Positions 1-6,363 are shown, counted from the first letter of the stretch. The stretch is DNA of 6,363 bases from an uncultured Ignavibacteria bacterium (GCA_937868245.1 CALMMI010000390.1:1-6363); one strand, 5' to 3'. The notes: a model not told the origin generated them from the sequence alone. A program made the numbers and translations.

Positions 1-1
1 A

Positions 2-3000
2 CATGCACAAGTAAACATTTTCCCCTCGTATTATGAGGATTTTGAACGTGGAGACGGAGGTTGGTCACCTAATGGTACGAACTCTTCATGGGAGTTAGGT
101 TACCCGCAAAAGAGAGATATTTACTACCCAGCCAGTGGCGGAAACAGCTGGGTAACAAGCCTGTATAATACGTATAATTCTGGTGAATACTCCTATTTGG
201 AATCACCTGTGTTTGATATGTCCTGCTTTTCGAGAGATCCATATTTAGGTTTTAACCATACATATTATCTGGAAGACAACTACGATTTCCATTGGGTTGA
301 AATCTCAATTGATGGCGGTGCATGGCAAAAACTTGGTCATTCGTGGGAAGAAACAGGCTGGTATCAAAATTGGTGGGACGACGGTCAGGGACAGGATATC
401 GAAGTGTGGGGTGGTAATTACCAATATAATTCAGGTTGGGAATATGCCGAACATACACTTTCCGGAGCAGCCGGAAGCAGCAATGTCCGTATAAGATTCG
501 TAATGCACGCCGATAACTTTGTTGAATACGACGGTATTGGAATTGACGATATTCAAATTTATCTACCCGGCGCTGAGATAAGTGCTCCTACCCTTACCAC
601 ACCCGGTAACAATTCTACCAATACCACATTAACTCCGTCGCTAACTTGGCAATCAGTAGGCTGCGCTTCTAGTTATACTATACAGGTATCTACAGATGAG
701 AACTTTGGTTCAATGATATATGAGAACACTATCACTGATGTAACGACAGATATTGGTACTTTAGATTTTAGTACTACCTACTATTGGAGAGTACAAGCAA
801 ACGGTGATTTTTCTACAAGTCAATGGTCGTCGGTTTTCAATTTTACAACCGCACCGCCTCCGCCACCTGCACCTACCCTTGCTACCCCTTCAAACTCAGC
901 AACGGCTATAATGGTAGATAATTCTACATTAATATGGAATAATGCCCTTGGAGCATCACTATATCATGTACAGCTTTCTACAACAAATACATTTTCAACT
1001 ACTCTGGTAGATGGAACTACCGGTGCAAATTTTGTATTAATGCCAACACTTCAAAACTTCACAACATACTATTGGAGAGTGGAGGCTTCTAATTTAAGCG
1101 GTACAAGTCCATGGTCAGAAACATGGAGTTTCCGTACTGTGCTTGCACCAACCTTCTTAGTTTCACCTGCTAACGGTGAAACATACATTACCAACCCAGC
1201 TACATTAATTTGGAATCCTATTGCCGGTATTGATCACTATTGGGTTCAAGTTTCAACCGATGCTAATTTTACGACGATTGCCAATCAGAATACAAATGCT
1301 CCCCAAGCAACATATCAGGCAAGCGGTTTATTGAATAATACAAAATACTTCTGGAGAGTAAAGGTCGTAACTTCAGATGGCGAAGCAAGTAACTGGTCTG
1401 ATGTTCGCAGCTTTACTACGATAATTGCAACACCTTTGCTTTCTTTACCACTTGATGGTAAATTAGATTTACCGACAACCGTTAATTTCCAATGGAATCC
1501 GGTACTTGGAGATGTACAGTATAATTTGCAAATCTCAACCGACGGTACATTTAGCAATACAATATTAATTGATAGAATATCCCCTACTGTATCGCAGAAC
1601 ATAACCGGTTTAGTTGGCAACACTGTATATTATTGGCGTGTGCGGGCAATCAGTGCCTCAGCAGGTAACAGCGGATGGTCGGGTGTGAGAACCTTCTCTA
1701 CGATTGTAGGTCCTACTGTTGGAGAATTACCTCTGGATAAAGCAAGAGGTTTGTCTATACCGGTTAGTTTATCATGGGTTTCATCAGGACCAAAACTTGT
1801 GTATCAAGTACAAATTTCTAAAGATGAGTTATTTACAAACATTGTGAATGACCAAGATAAAATCGGCGGAGTATCGAATGATTTTGGTGTGTATGAAGGT
1901 TTGGTAAATAACACTACCTATTATTGGCATGTACGTCCGATAAGCAGTTCCGGAATACAGGTTGACTGGTCACCTACTCGCAGCTTTAGAACAGTAATTG
2001 CAAAAGCAGTACTTGTGTCACCAGCTAACAATTCCGGCAATCAATCATTGGCAAACACCAAGTTAACGTGGAAACCTGTTGATGATGCTATTTCCTATAC
2101 TGTTCAGTTTTCAAATGACAGAACTTTTGAAACAACGTTAGCTGATGTTGCCGATATAACTACAAATCAGTTTACTACCCCAAGTTTAACGATGAACAGC
2201 GTTTATTACTGGAGAGTCCAAGCAAAAAGTACAGATAATGGTACAAGTGCGTGGTCACAAACTTGGAAATTCTCAACAGGAATTGCCGCTGCTGGAACAC
2301 CTGAACTTGAATACCCTTCAAACAATGCACTTAATCTGTCACCTTCATTTGAATTTAAGTGGAAAGCTGCAGAGAATGTAACATCGTACCGTTTCCAGCT
2401 TTCTGAACAGCAAAATTTTGCAAGCGTTCTGATAGATCAAACCGATATTAGTACTCCATCGTATTTTGTAGTAAGTGGCTTGCAAAACAATAAAACATAC
2501 TATTGGAGAGTAATCGGTAAAAACTTAACCGGTGAAGGAGATTGGTCTGAAACTTGGAAATTTACACTTGCCCCGGCAGTTCCCGGTTCCCCTTCTCTTG
2601 TTACTCCGGTTGACAGAGCAGACAAGCAATTGACAGCTCTTACATTGAAATGGGCAACCCCTTCACAAGGTGGAGCTGCAGATAAATATCGTATTCAAGT
2701 ATCTACTTCACAGAATTTCAGCTCTACAATTATTGATGAATCAGCTGTAACAACAAATGCTTACAGTGTTTTCGCACTTCAACACAACACAGTTTATTAC
2801 TGGAGAGTTGCTGCGCTTAACGGTGGCGGTAGCGGCGATTGGTCTGAAGTATGGAGCTTTAAAACCGAAACTTCCAACGGTGTTGAAGAAAATGACAATA
2901 CAATTGGGTTTACTCTTGAGTCTGTTACTCCGAACCCAACGCAATCCTCGGCTGCTGTAAAGTTTACTACAACTACGTCAGCTCGCAATTCTTCATTGAA

Positions 3001-3169
3001 AATATACTCGGTAACCGGAGCAGAAGTATATTCAATACATGAACAACAACTATCTGCAGGAGATTATACGTATAATTGGGATACTTCTGGTATTCCTGTT
3101 GGAGTATATATCATTGCATTAAATATTGATAATTCGATTCGTACTACAACAATCAATGTTGTAAAATAA
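2..3169 (+). CDS. Large T9SS-secreted multi-Fn3 surface protein (5' end outside window)
   Basis: The frame is open from the left edge to the TAA at 3167-3169, giving 1055 visible residues, so the gene is truncated at its start. The first residues, H-A-Q-V-N, resemble the end of a signal peptide (cleavage after A), so perhaps only about 20 residues are missing; this is inference. Domain order: a MAM/jelly-roll-like domain (about nt 23-577, visible residues 8-192) with the FE-x-G-DGGW opening, a GNSWVT-L strand, the SPVFDMS strand and a closing GIGIDDIQIY strand; eight Fn3-like modules (584-2872); and a T9SS type A sorting domain (2909-3166). Domains of the first type usually bind glycans or proteins, and Fn3 arrays act as spacers or adhesion stalks. 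The product is probably exported by Sec, then by T9SS, and attached to or released from the surface. No catalytic domain is visible, so an adhesin or matrix role is likely but unproven. Confidence 0.9.
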   Translation, partial: HAQVNIFPSYYEDFERGDGGWSPNGTNSSWELGYPQKRDIYYPASGGNSWVTSLYNTYNSGEYSYLESPVFDMSCFSRDPYLGFNHTYYLEDNYDFHWVEISIDGGAWQKLGHSWEETGWYQNWWDDGQGQDIEVWGGNYQYNSGWEYAEHTLSGAAGSSNVRIRFVMHADNFVEYDGIGIDDIQIYLPGAEISAPTLTTPGNNSTNTTLTPSLTWQSVGCASSYTIQVSTDENFGSMIYENTITDVTTDIGTLDFSTTYYWRVQANGDFSTSQWSSVFNFTTAPPPPPAPTLATPSNSATAIMVDNSTLIWNNALGASLYHVQLSTTNTFSTTLVDGTTGANFVLMPTLQNFTTYYWRVEASNLSGTSPWSETWSFRTVLAPTFLVSPANGETYITNPATLIWNPIAGIDHYWVQVSTDANFTTIANQNTNAPQATYQASGLLNNTKYFWRVKVVTSDGEASNWSDVRSFTTIIATPLLSLPLDGKLDLPTTVNFQWNPVLGDVQYNLQISTDGTFSNTILIDRISPTVSQNITGLVGNTVYYWRVRAISASAGNSGWSGVRTFSTIVGPTVGELPLDKARGLSIPVSLSWVSSGPKLVYQVQISKDELFTNIVNDQDKIGGVSNDFGVYEGLVNNTTYYWHVRPISSSGIQVDWSPTRSFRTVIAKAVLVSPANNSGNQSLANTKLTWKPVDDAISYTVQFSNDRTFETTLADVADITTNQFTTPSLTMNSVYYWRVQAKSTDNGTSAWSQTWKFSTGIAAAGTPELEYPSNNALNLSPSFEFKWKAAENVTSYRFQLSEQQNFASVLIDQTDISTPSYFVVSGLQNNKTYYWRVIGKNLTGEGDWSETWKFTLAPAVPGSPSLVTPVDRADKQLTALTLKWATPSQGGAADKYRIQVSTSQNFSSTIIDESAVTTNAYSVFALQHNTVYYWRVAALNGGGSGDWSEVWSFKTETSNGVEENDNTIGFTLESVTPNPTQSSAAVKFTTTTSARNSSLKIYSVTGAEVYSIHEQQLSAGDYTYNWDTSGIPVGVYIIALNIDNSIRTTTINVVK
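584..2872 (+). repeat. Eight tandem fibronectin-III-like modules
   Basis: Approximate module limits are 584-850, 869-1144, 1145-1426, 1427-1708, 1709-1999, 2000-2284, 2285-2575 and 2576-2872. Each follows the plan P-x-L-x-x-P, a strand with L-x-W, Y-x-x-Q-x-S-x-x-x-x-F, a central loop, YYWRV, then W-S-x-x-x-x-F-x-T. The YYWRV cores lie at 779, 1067, 1346 (YFWRV), 1628, 1919 (YYWHV), 2204, 2498 and 2795, so the period is 93-99 codons. A proline-rich linker (851-868) separates only modules 1 and 2; the others abut. Protein similarity is clear but the DNA has diverged apart from short cores such as the bases coding YYWRV, so the array looks old and not recently amplified. The assignment to the Fn3 fold is from pattern recognition. 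Confidence 0.85.
2909..3166 (+). other. T9SS type A C-terminal sorting domain
   Basis: The last 86 or so residues of the large protein match the Por secretion system C-terminal sorting domain pattern. They begin with a hydrophobic residue and the S-V-T-PNPT turn, followed by a KFT strand, LKIYSVTGAEV, a W-D-T-S-G-IPVGVYI segment and a short final strand ending T-I-N-V-V-K. In the family this domain directs outer-membrane translocation by the type IX machinery and is normally cleaved by the PorU sortase. No T9SS machinery gene is in this window, so the machinery is assumed to be encoded elsewhere. Confidence 0.9.
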
Positions 3170-3187
3170 GAATCTTTCAAGCAATTG

Positions 3188-3211
3188 CGGTGTCCATTTA
3201 GGAGTTCACCG
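3188..3211 (+). other. Small hairpin between stop codon and terminator
   Basis: CGGTG (3188-3192) pairs with CACCG (3207-3211), and TCC (3193-3195) can pair with GGA (3201-3203) inside it. It lies 18 bases after the stop codon and directly before the terminator hairpin. It may stabilise the 3' end of the mRNA or may be chance; pairing is all the evidence there is. Confidence 0.35.
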
Positions 3212-3213
3212 TG

Positions 3214-3258
3214 AACCCTTGCTTTCCTCTTCGGAGGTTGCAGGGGTTTTTTATTTTA
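3214..3258 (+). terminator. Intrinsic terminator with UUCG tetraloop after the T9SS cargo gene
   Basis: Bases 3214-3222 pair with 3240-3248 (nine pairs, one of them G-U). A small TTT/TT internal loop follows, and then CCTC (3226-3229) pairs with GAGG (3234-3237) around a TTCG loop, a very stable tetraloop context. The run TTTTTTATTTT starts at the base of the stem. This is a classic rho-independent terminator and marks the end of the cargo transcript. Confidence 0.85.
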
Positions 3259-3360
3259 AATTGACTTTATGAAAAAGCACTAAAACGTATAGATATTCGA
3301 CAATACAAGTGATTTAGAATAATAATTTTCTCTACTTTTTAATTATCCACAAGTATATTT
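3259..3360 (+). promoter_or_regulatory. AT-rich leader and probable promoter region of the DUF4197 gene
   Basis: This non-coding stretch must hold the promoter of the downstream gene, because a strong terminator lies just before it. Two boxes resemble the Bacteroidota -7 element TAnnTTTG: TAATTTTC (3323-3330) and TACTTTTT (3333-3340). No well-spaced TTG -33 element stands out upstream of either. A TTGACT (3261-3266) and TATAGA (3288-3293) pair is also present, but its 21-base spacing is too long for a standard sigma-70 promoter. No Shine-Dalgarno sequence precedes the ATG, and the 15 bases before it are A/T-rich. The exact start site is unresolved. Confidence 0.3.
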
Positions 3361-4095
3361 ATGAAAAAATCAATGAGATTTCTTGCAATACTTGCACTGT
3401 TCTCAAGCCTTTGTACAATTTCAACCAAAGCTCAATTGTTTGATAAAATCGGAAAAGAAGCAACTAAAATGCTTTCAAGTGGCGGAACGGGATTAACACA
3501 GGATGAAGCAGCAAAAGGAATTAAGGAAGCACTAATAAAGGGAGTAACCAAAGGAACAGATGTAGTGTCTAAGTTGGACGGGTATTACAAAAATCCTGAA
3601 ATCAAGATTCCATTTCCTCCTGAAGCTAAAAAAGCAGAATCAACATTACGGTCTATTGGTTTAGGTAAACAGGCAGATGATGCAATTCTATCGATGAATC
3701 GTGCTGCAGAGGATGCAGCAATAGGTGCAAAAGATATATTCATTGATGCTGTAAAACAAATGTCAATTCAAGATGCAGTTGCAATTATCAAAGGTGATAC
3801 CAGTGCAGCCACAAATTTCCTGAAACGTACAACTACTGCTAAATTAACAGAGAAATTTACACCTGTTATCAAAGCATCATTAGACAAGGTTGATGCTACT
3901 AAATATTGGGCAACTGCGATGAATGCTTATAATAAAGTACCTTTTGTACAAAAAATCAACCCTGATTTAACAGCATTCGTTACTCAAAAAGCTATGGAAG
4001 GTCTGTTTACTATGATTGCAAAAGAAGAAGGTTTAATCCGTCGAGATCCCCTTGCTAGAACATCCGAGATACTAAAGAAGGTGTTTGGTAAATAA
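3361..4095 (+). CDS. Exported DUF4197 domain-containing protein
   Basis: The product has 244 residues. An N-terminal signal peptide has K2-K3 and R6, a hydrophobic core at about 7-20, and a T-K-A cleavage site after A24, so the mature protein should begin with Q25 and lie in the periplasm or outer envelope. The rest matches the DUF4197 family along its whole length: GLTQDEAAKGIKEAL (44-58), the NPEIKIPFP segment (78-86), SIGLGK (98-103), MNRAAEDAA (112-120), AKDIFIDAVKQM (123-134), FLKRTT (153-158), a proline-containing Y-N-K-VPFV segment (190-196) and the ARTSEILKKVFG C-terminus (232-243). The family is mostly helical and widespread in Gram-negative bacteria, and its function is unknown. The gene appears monocistronic, with a terminator on each side. 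ATG 3361 is chosen because it gives a complete signal peptide. Confidence 0.9.
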   Translation: MKKSMRFLAILALFSSLCTISTKAQLFDKIGKEATKMLSSGGTGLTQDEAAKGIKEALIKGVTKGTDVVSKLDGYYKNPEIKIPFPPEAKKAESTLRSIGLGKQADDAILSMNRAAEDAAIGAKDIFIDAVKQMSIQDAVAIIKGDTSAATNFLKRTTTAKLTEKFTPVIKASLDKVDATKYWATAMNAYNKVPFVQKINPDLTAFVTQKAMEGLFTMIAKEEGLIRRDPLARTSEILKKVFGK

Positions 4096-4116
4096 CACTC
4101 GTAAAGAATTTACAAC

Positions 4117-4150
4117 AAAAAACCACAATACTATTGTATTGTGGTTTTTT
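4117..4150. terminator. Bidirectional intrinsic terminator between convergent genes
   Basis: A perfect 15-bp stem is formed by 4117-4131 and 4136-4150 with a four-base TATT loop. The stem has an A6 run on the left and a T6 run on the right, so each strand ends its hairpin with a U tract. It begins 22 bases after the stop of the DUF4197 gene and ends 22 bases before the stop of the glycosyltransferase gene. This symmetric position supports shared termination of both transcripts. Confidence 0.9.
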
Positions 4151-4172
4151 AGTTTTGCATGATATTCACTAT

Positions 4173-5288
4173 CTATCGAAATATCTGCCCTTTCCAGACA
4201 ACTTCTTTTTTGAGTAGAGAAATCGGCATTATCAGCTCTAAAACAATAAGAAATCCAACTGCGAGTAAAGCCCAGCCAATTTGTCGTTTTCGTTTTAGAA
4301 TCGTTAATACAGGAGCTATAACCGCAAAATCTCCTAAAACCCTAATACCCAATATTACGGGTAAAAGCCAGTAGTCGGCGTTTAGAATAGTTGCAACTAT
4401 ACATATCCATAATGATGCTGAAAATGCTACAAATACTACTGCTCTCCAACCTAAATCCACGCCACCTCGCAACCAACGGTGATGCTGGAGTATGTATTCC
4501 CCCAGGGTTTCGCACGGTAAAGTGGTAACTACTGCTAACGGACTGCATACATAGCGTACCTCCCACCCCTTTGCAAAAATTGCTTGTAACAGAGCCAAAT
4601 CTTCCGTTACAGAGAAACGAATGTCAGCATACCCGCCAACACTTTCAAAAGCAGAACGCCTAACACCCAGGTTATTACCATAACATCCTAAAGGCTGACC
4701 GATTCCAACCCCTGCACTTGCCATTGTATGATTCATAACCCATTCTACAGCTTGCATTTGTTCAAATAGTGTATCTGCTTTAATAAGTGTGTACGACGGT
4801 ACAAGCCCTACTTTTGGATTGCTGAATTGATTAACCATTGTAGAAACCCACTCTTTTTCAACGGTGCAATCTGCATCCGTCATCAAGATAATTTCACCTT
4901 TGGAATTGTCTATACCTGATTGTAATGCCCCCGGTTTTCCTTGCAAATTCTTAATTGTTCGTGATTCGGTAAGTGTGATTATTCTCAGGTTGGTATAATC
5001 TGATTCGAGAGATTGCAGTACATCAGCAGTTAAATCGGTGGAGCGGTCGTTAACTACAACAATTTCATATTTATCAATAGGATAGTTACTTTTTGCCAGA
5101 GATTCTATACATGTTCTAATTCTAGTTTCTTCATTACGTGCCGGGACTATTATCGAAACAAACGGTTCTATCTTTTTTGCTAACGGCTTACTAATAAACC
5201 GTGATCGTTCGCGTGCTGCACCATAAACGAATGTAAATATCCGTAAACCATATAGAACTGCCGACACAAAATAGAGAAAAGCTATCAT
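4173..5288 (-). CDS. Membrane-bound family 2 glycosyltransferase
   Basis: The product has 371 residues. An N-terminal membrane segment (about 2-22) is followed by a GT-A catalytic domain: VSIIVPARNEE (44-54), NDRSTD with D81 (80-85), GKPGAL (117-122), DAD (138-140) for metal and nucleotide-sugar binding, GNNLGVRRSAF (204-214), TED (228-230) with the likely catalytic base D230, and QHHRW (268-272), a QxxRW motif as in cellulose- and hyaluronan-synthase-like enzymes. Three C-terminal membrane segments follow (about 283-302, 306-331, 337-359), and the end is V-V-WKGQ-I-F-R. It should transfer sugar from a nucleotide donor on the cytoplasmic face of the inner membrane to a lipid or growing glycan; donor and acceptor cannot be read from the sequence. 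ATG 5288 is the only ATG/GTG/TTG before the upstream in-frame TAG at 5349-5351. No Shine-Dalgarno is seen. Confidence 0.92.
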   Translation of the reverse strand: MIAFLYFVSAVLYGLRIFTFVYGAARERSRFISKPLAKKIEPFVSIIVPARNEETRIRTCIESLAKSNYPIDKYEIVVVNDRSTDLTADVLQSLESDYTNLRIITLTESRTIKNLQGKPGALQSGIDNSKGEIILMTDADCTVEKEWVSTMVNQFSNPKVGLVPSYTLIKADTLFEQMQAVEWVMNHTMASAGVGIGQPLGCYGNNLGVRRSAFESVGGYADIRFSVTEDLALLQAIFAKGWEVRYVCSPLAVVTTLPCETLGEYILQHHRWLRGGVDLGWRAVVFVAFSASLWICIVATILNADYWLLPVILGIRVLGDFAVIAPVLTILKRKRQIGWALLAVGFLIVLELIMPISLLKKEVVWKGQIFR

Positions 5289-5302
5289 TGAACAAATGAT
5301 GA

Positions 5303-5332
5303 GAAAAGTAATTTCTGCCCTAAATAACTCAA
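5303..5332 (-). promoter_or_regulatory. Candidate Bacteroidota-type promoter for the glycosyltransferase gene
   Basis: Read on the minus strand, TTG (5332-5330) is followed after 19 bases by TACTTTTC (5310-5303), a seven-of-eight match to the Bacteroidota -7 box TAnnTTTG at the spacing typical of that group. The box ends 14 bases before the ATG, which would give a very short leader. In AT-rich DNA such matches can arise by chance, and read-through from the upstream OmpA-SPOR gene is an alternative. Confidence 0.35.
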
Positions 5333-5374
5333 CCTGAAACTTGTAGAACTATCAGCAATTCTTACAATTAACTA

Positions 5375-6363
5375 CTACTCTTGAATAACCATCGGTGTGC
5401 ATTTTACAGACAATGTTTGAACTAGCGGTGCTAATTCCCTCATTACAAGCTCGGCATTTTCGTTTGTTTTGTAACAAACTGATAGTACCCTATAAAATTG
5501 ACGACCGCTCAATTCTGTAAAAGCAATTACTCTTACTCCGTTAAAATGTTTATTCAGTATTTCACTTTGAAGTTGTTGTGCTTCCTCCATCGAACCAAAA
5601 GTATGAAACAGCATTGAATAACATGGTTCTGAAGAGCTATTTACTTCTTGTGAACGAAACTGCTCAACCGGCTGTTTAATCTTAACAGGCTCGTTCTTCT
5701 CTTTTTTTACAGGAGCAATTGATGGAGATGTAACTGAAGAAAACAGTTGGTTCTTAAGACAGTCGTCGCCACATAAGATTGTGGAAGTACTCGGTAACGG
5801 AATTTTCTTGTTTTCTTTAAGGTCATCATCCTCGGCAATAATGCGGACATTTACTGAACGCTGCTGTCCGTACGTTGCACTTTTTTCAAGTGAAATAGCC
5901 TTTCCTATGGCAATAACGGTTAAAGCTCCCTTTCGCTGCCGCAGTGTCTTATACTCCGGTAAATTCTCCTGCCACAGAGTATCTAGCATAGATGCAGTAT
6001 AAAATGCTCTTAAATCACTAAGCATTTGATTTCCACCTGAACCTGATTTTGAAAATGAAGTTCCAGAACGGAGAATACCACTAGTAATATATGGCTTCTG
6101 ATCAATCTTTTGGAGTTGAATGAAACTTGAATTTAAGTTAATATCACGCCCTGTATAAATACATCTGTTGTCGATTGATCGGGGGTCTGTCCATCCCACA
6201 ACTTCAATTGTAACAGGTTTATTTGCTTTTATTGCTCTTTGAACACATGGTTGCTTGAGTGCAATCTCCATATTTTCAACAAACTTTGTAACGGCTGAAT
6301 CTACCTTTTGAGCATAATCCTGTCCATGTTGCCGTGCTTCATTTAGATCTGCACACAGACCAT
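5375..6363 (-). CDS. OmpA-like plus SPOR peptidoglycan-binding protein (5' end outside window)
   Basis: The frame is open through the right edge; 328 residues are visible, ending at TAG 5375-5377. Residues here are counted from an internal Met at 6271, with 30 more visible before it. An OmpA-like C-terminal domain covers roughly residues 1-147: the strand VTIEVVGWTD (20-29), the helix LSDLRAFYTASMLDTL (84-99) and the final strand QRSVNVRI (137-144). D29 and R88 match the Asp and Arg that hold diaminopimelate in OmpA/Pal-type domains. About 54 residues separate them, where the family usually has about 14. A charged, low-complexity linker follows (148-215, with C167 and C171), then a divergent SPOR domain (about 216-291; YSMLFHTF at 218-225 and YRV at 260-262). 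SPOR domains bind denuded glycan strands. The protein probably sits in the periplasm or outer membrane; a signal peptide or barrel would be outside the window. Confidence 0.75.
   Translation of the reverse strand, partial: GLCADLNEARQHGQDYAQKVDSAVTKFVENMEIALKQPCVQRAIKANKPVTIEVVGWTDPRSIDNRCIYTGRDINLNSSFIQLQKIDQKPYITSGILRSGTSFSKSGSGGNQMLSDLRAFYTASMLDTLWQENLPEYKTLRQRKGALTVIAIGKAISLEKSATYGQQRSVNVRIIAEDDDLKENKKIPLPSTSTILCGDDCLKNQLFSSVTSPSIAPVKKEKNEPVKIKQPVEQFRSQEVNSSSEPCYSMLFHTFGSMEEAQQLQSEILNKHFNGVRVIAFTELSGRQFYRVLSVCYKTNENAELVMRELAPLVQTLSVKCTPMVIQE
5402..5626 (-). other. Divergent C-terminal SPOR domain
   Basis: The fold order agrees with SPOR: a Y-x-M-x-F-x-x-F strand, an A-x-x-L-x-x-x-I helix, a V-R-V strand, a G-x-x-F-YRV strand and a final A-x-x-x-x-x-x-L helix. 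The canonical Q after the first strand Tyr and the VGPF-type turn after YRV are not conserved. Cysteines C217 and C291 flank the domain and C266 lies within it, so a periplasmic disulfide is possible. The assignment is by pattern. Confidence 0.65.

Noticed and set aside
197..199. TTG as the start codon of the large Fn3 protein.
   Set aside because: The frame is open back to the left edge and the 65 residues before it contain well-conserved parts of the MAM-like domain, so the true start lies outside the window.
1315..1623. Minus-strand open frame of 102 codons inside the Fn3 array.
   Set aside because: It lies opposite a well-supported domain array and has no recognisable protein features; it is a shadow of the coding strand.
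584..2872. CRISPR array or recent DNA tandem repeat.
   Set aside because: The repetition is at the protein level with a period of about 285 bases inside one open frame; there are no identical short repeats with unique spacers.
3261..3293. Sigma-70 promoter TTGACT/TATAGA.
   Set aside because: The spacer of 21 bases is too long for standard recognition, and the organism type suggests a different promoter consensus.
3412..3414. Lipoprotein cysteine (residue 18) in the signal peptide of the DUF4197 protein.
   Set aside because: The preceding residues S-S-L do not fit a lipobox (small residue before Cys), and a better type I cleavage site, T-K-A, follows at residue 24.
4159..4374. Plus-strand open frame of 71 codons over the 3' end of the glycosyltransferase gene.
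   Set aside because: It is antisense to the conserved C-terminal membrane segments and starts just after a terminator, with no recognisable product.
6269..6271. ATG as the start codon of the OmpA-SPOR protein.
   Set aside because: The frame continues for 30 more codons to the right edge, and a start here would leave the OmpA-like domain without its first part and the protein without an export signal.
6361..6363. CAT at the extreme right edge as a minus-strand ATG.
   Set aside because: It is in a different frame from the OmpA-SPOR gene.

Overview
The window is about 40% GC by eye and carries four protein-coding genes, two of them cut by the window edges. It looks like chromosome of a Gram-negative Bacteroidota/Chlorobiota-type (FCB group) bacterium. 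The supporting signs are a C-terminal type IX secretion (T9SS) sorting domain, arrays of fibronectin-III-like modules with a YYWRV core, an OmpA-like plus SPOR envelope protein, no clear Shine-Dalgarno sequences ahead of the two visible starts, and TAnnTTTG-like boxes ahead of genes. Ignavibacteria/Kapabacteria-like lineages are my best guess because such Fn3 arrays are common there, but this is inference from style and not a phylogenetic placement.

Layout. Plus strand: positions 2-3169 are the 3' part of a very large secreted/surface protein. It has an N-terminal MAM/jelly-roll-like domain, eight Fn3-like modules and a T9SS type A sorting domain. It is followed by a UUCG-loop intrinsic terminator (3214-3258). 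After a 191-base non-coding gap, 3361-4095 encodes an exported DUF4197-family protein. The gap 4096-4172 holds a perfect 15-bp hairpin with A/T flanks that can terminate transcription from both sides, as expected between convergent genes. Minus strand: 4173-5288 is a membrane-anchored family 2 glycosyltransferase. Upstream of it, 5375-6363 is a gene cut by the right edge that encodes an envelope protein with a divergent OmpA-like peptidoglycan-binding domain followed by a C-terminal SPOR domain.

How they fit together. All four products are predicted to act at the cell envelope or outside the cell: T9SS cargo, an exported DUF4197 protein, a membrane glycosyltransferase and a peptidoglycan-binding protein. 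They form separate transcription units on opposite strands, and nothing shows that they form one pathway. The two minus-strand genes are 86 bases apart and could be co-transcribed, although a candidate promoter lies between them.

I found no RNA gene, insertion sequence, CRISPR array, toxin-antitoxin pair or phage gene. I do not see convincing evidence for a new multi-gene system. The most unusual items are the OmpA-like domain with a long insertion fused to SPOR, the eight-module T9SS cargo, and the structured 3' end of the cargo gene.
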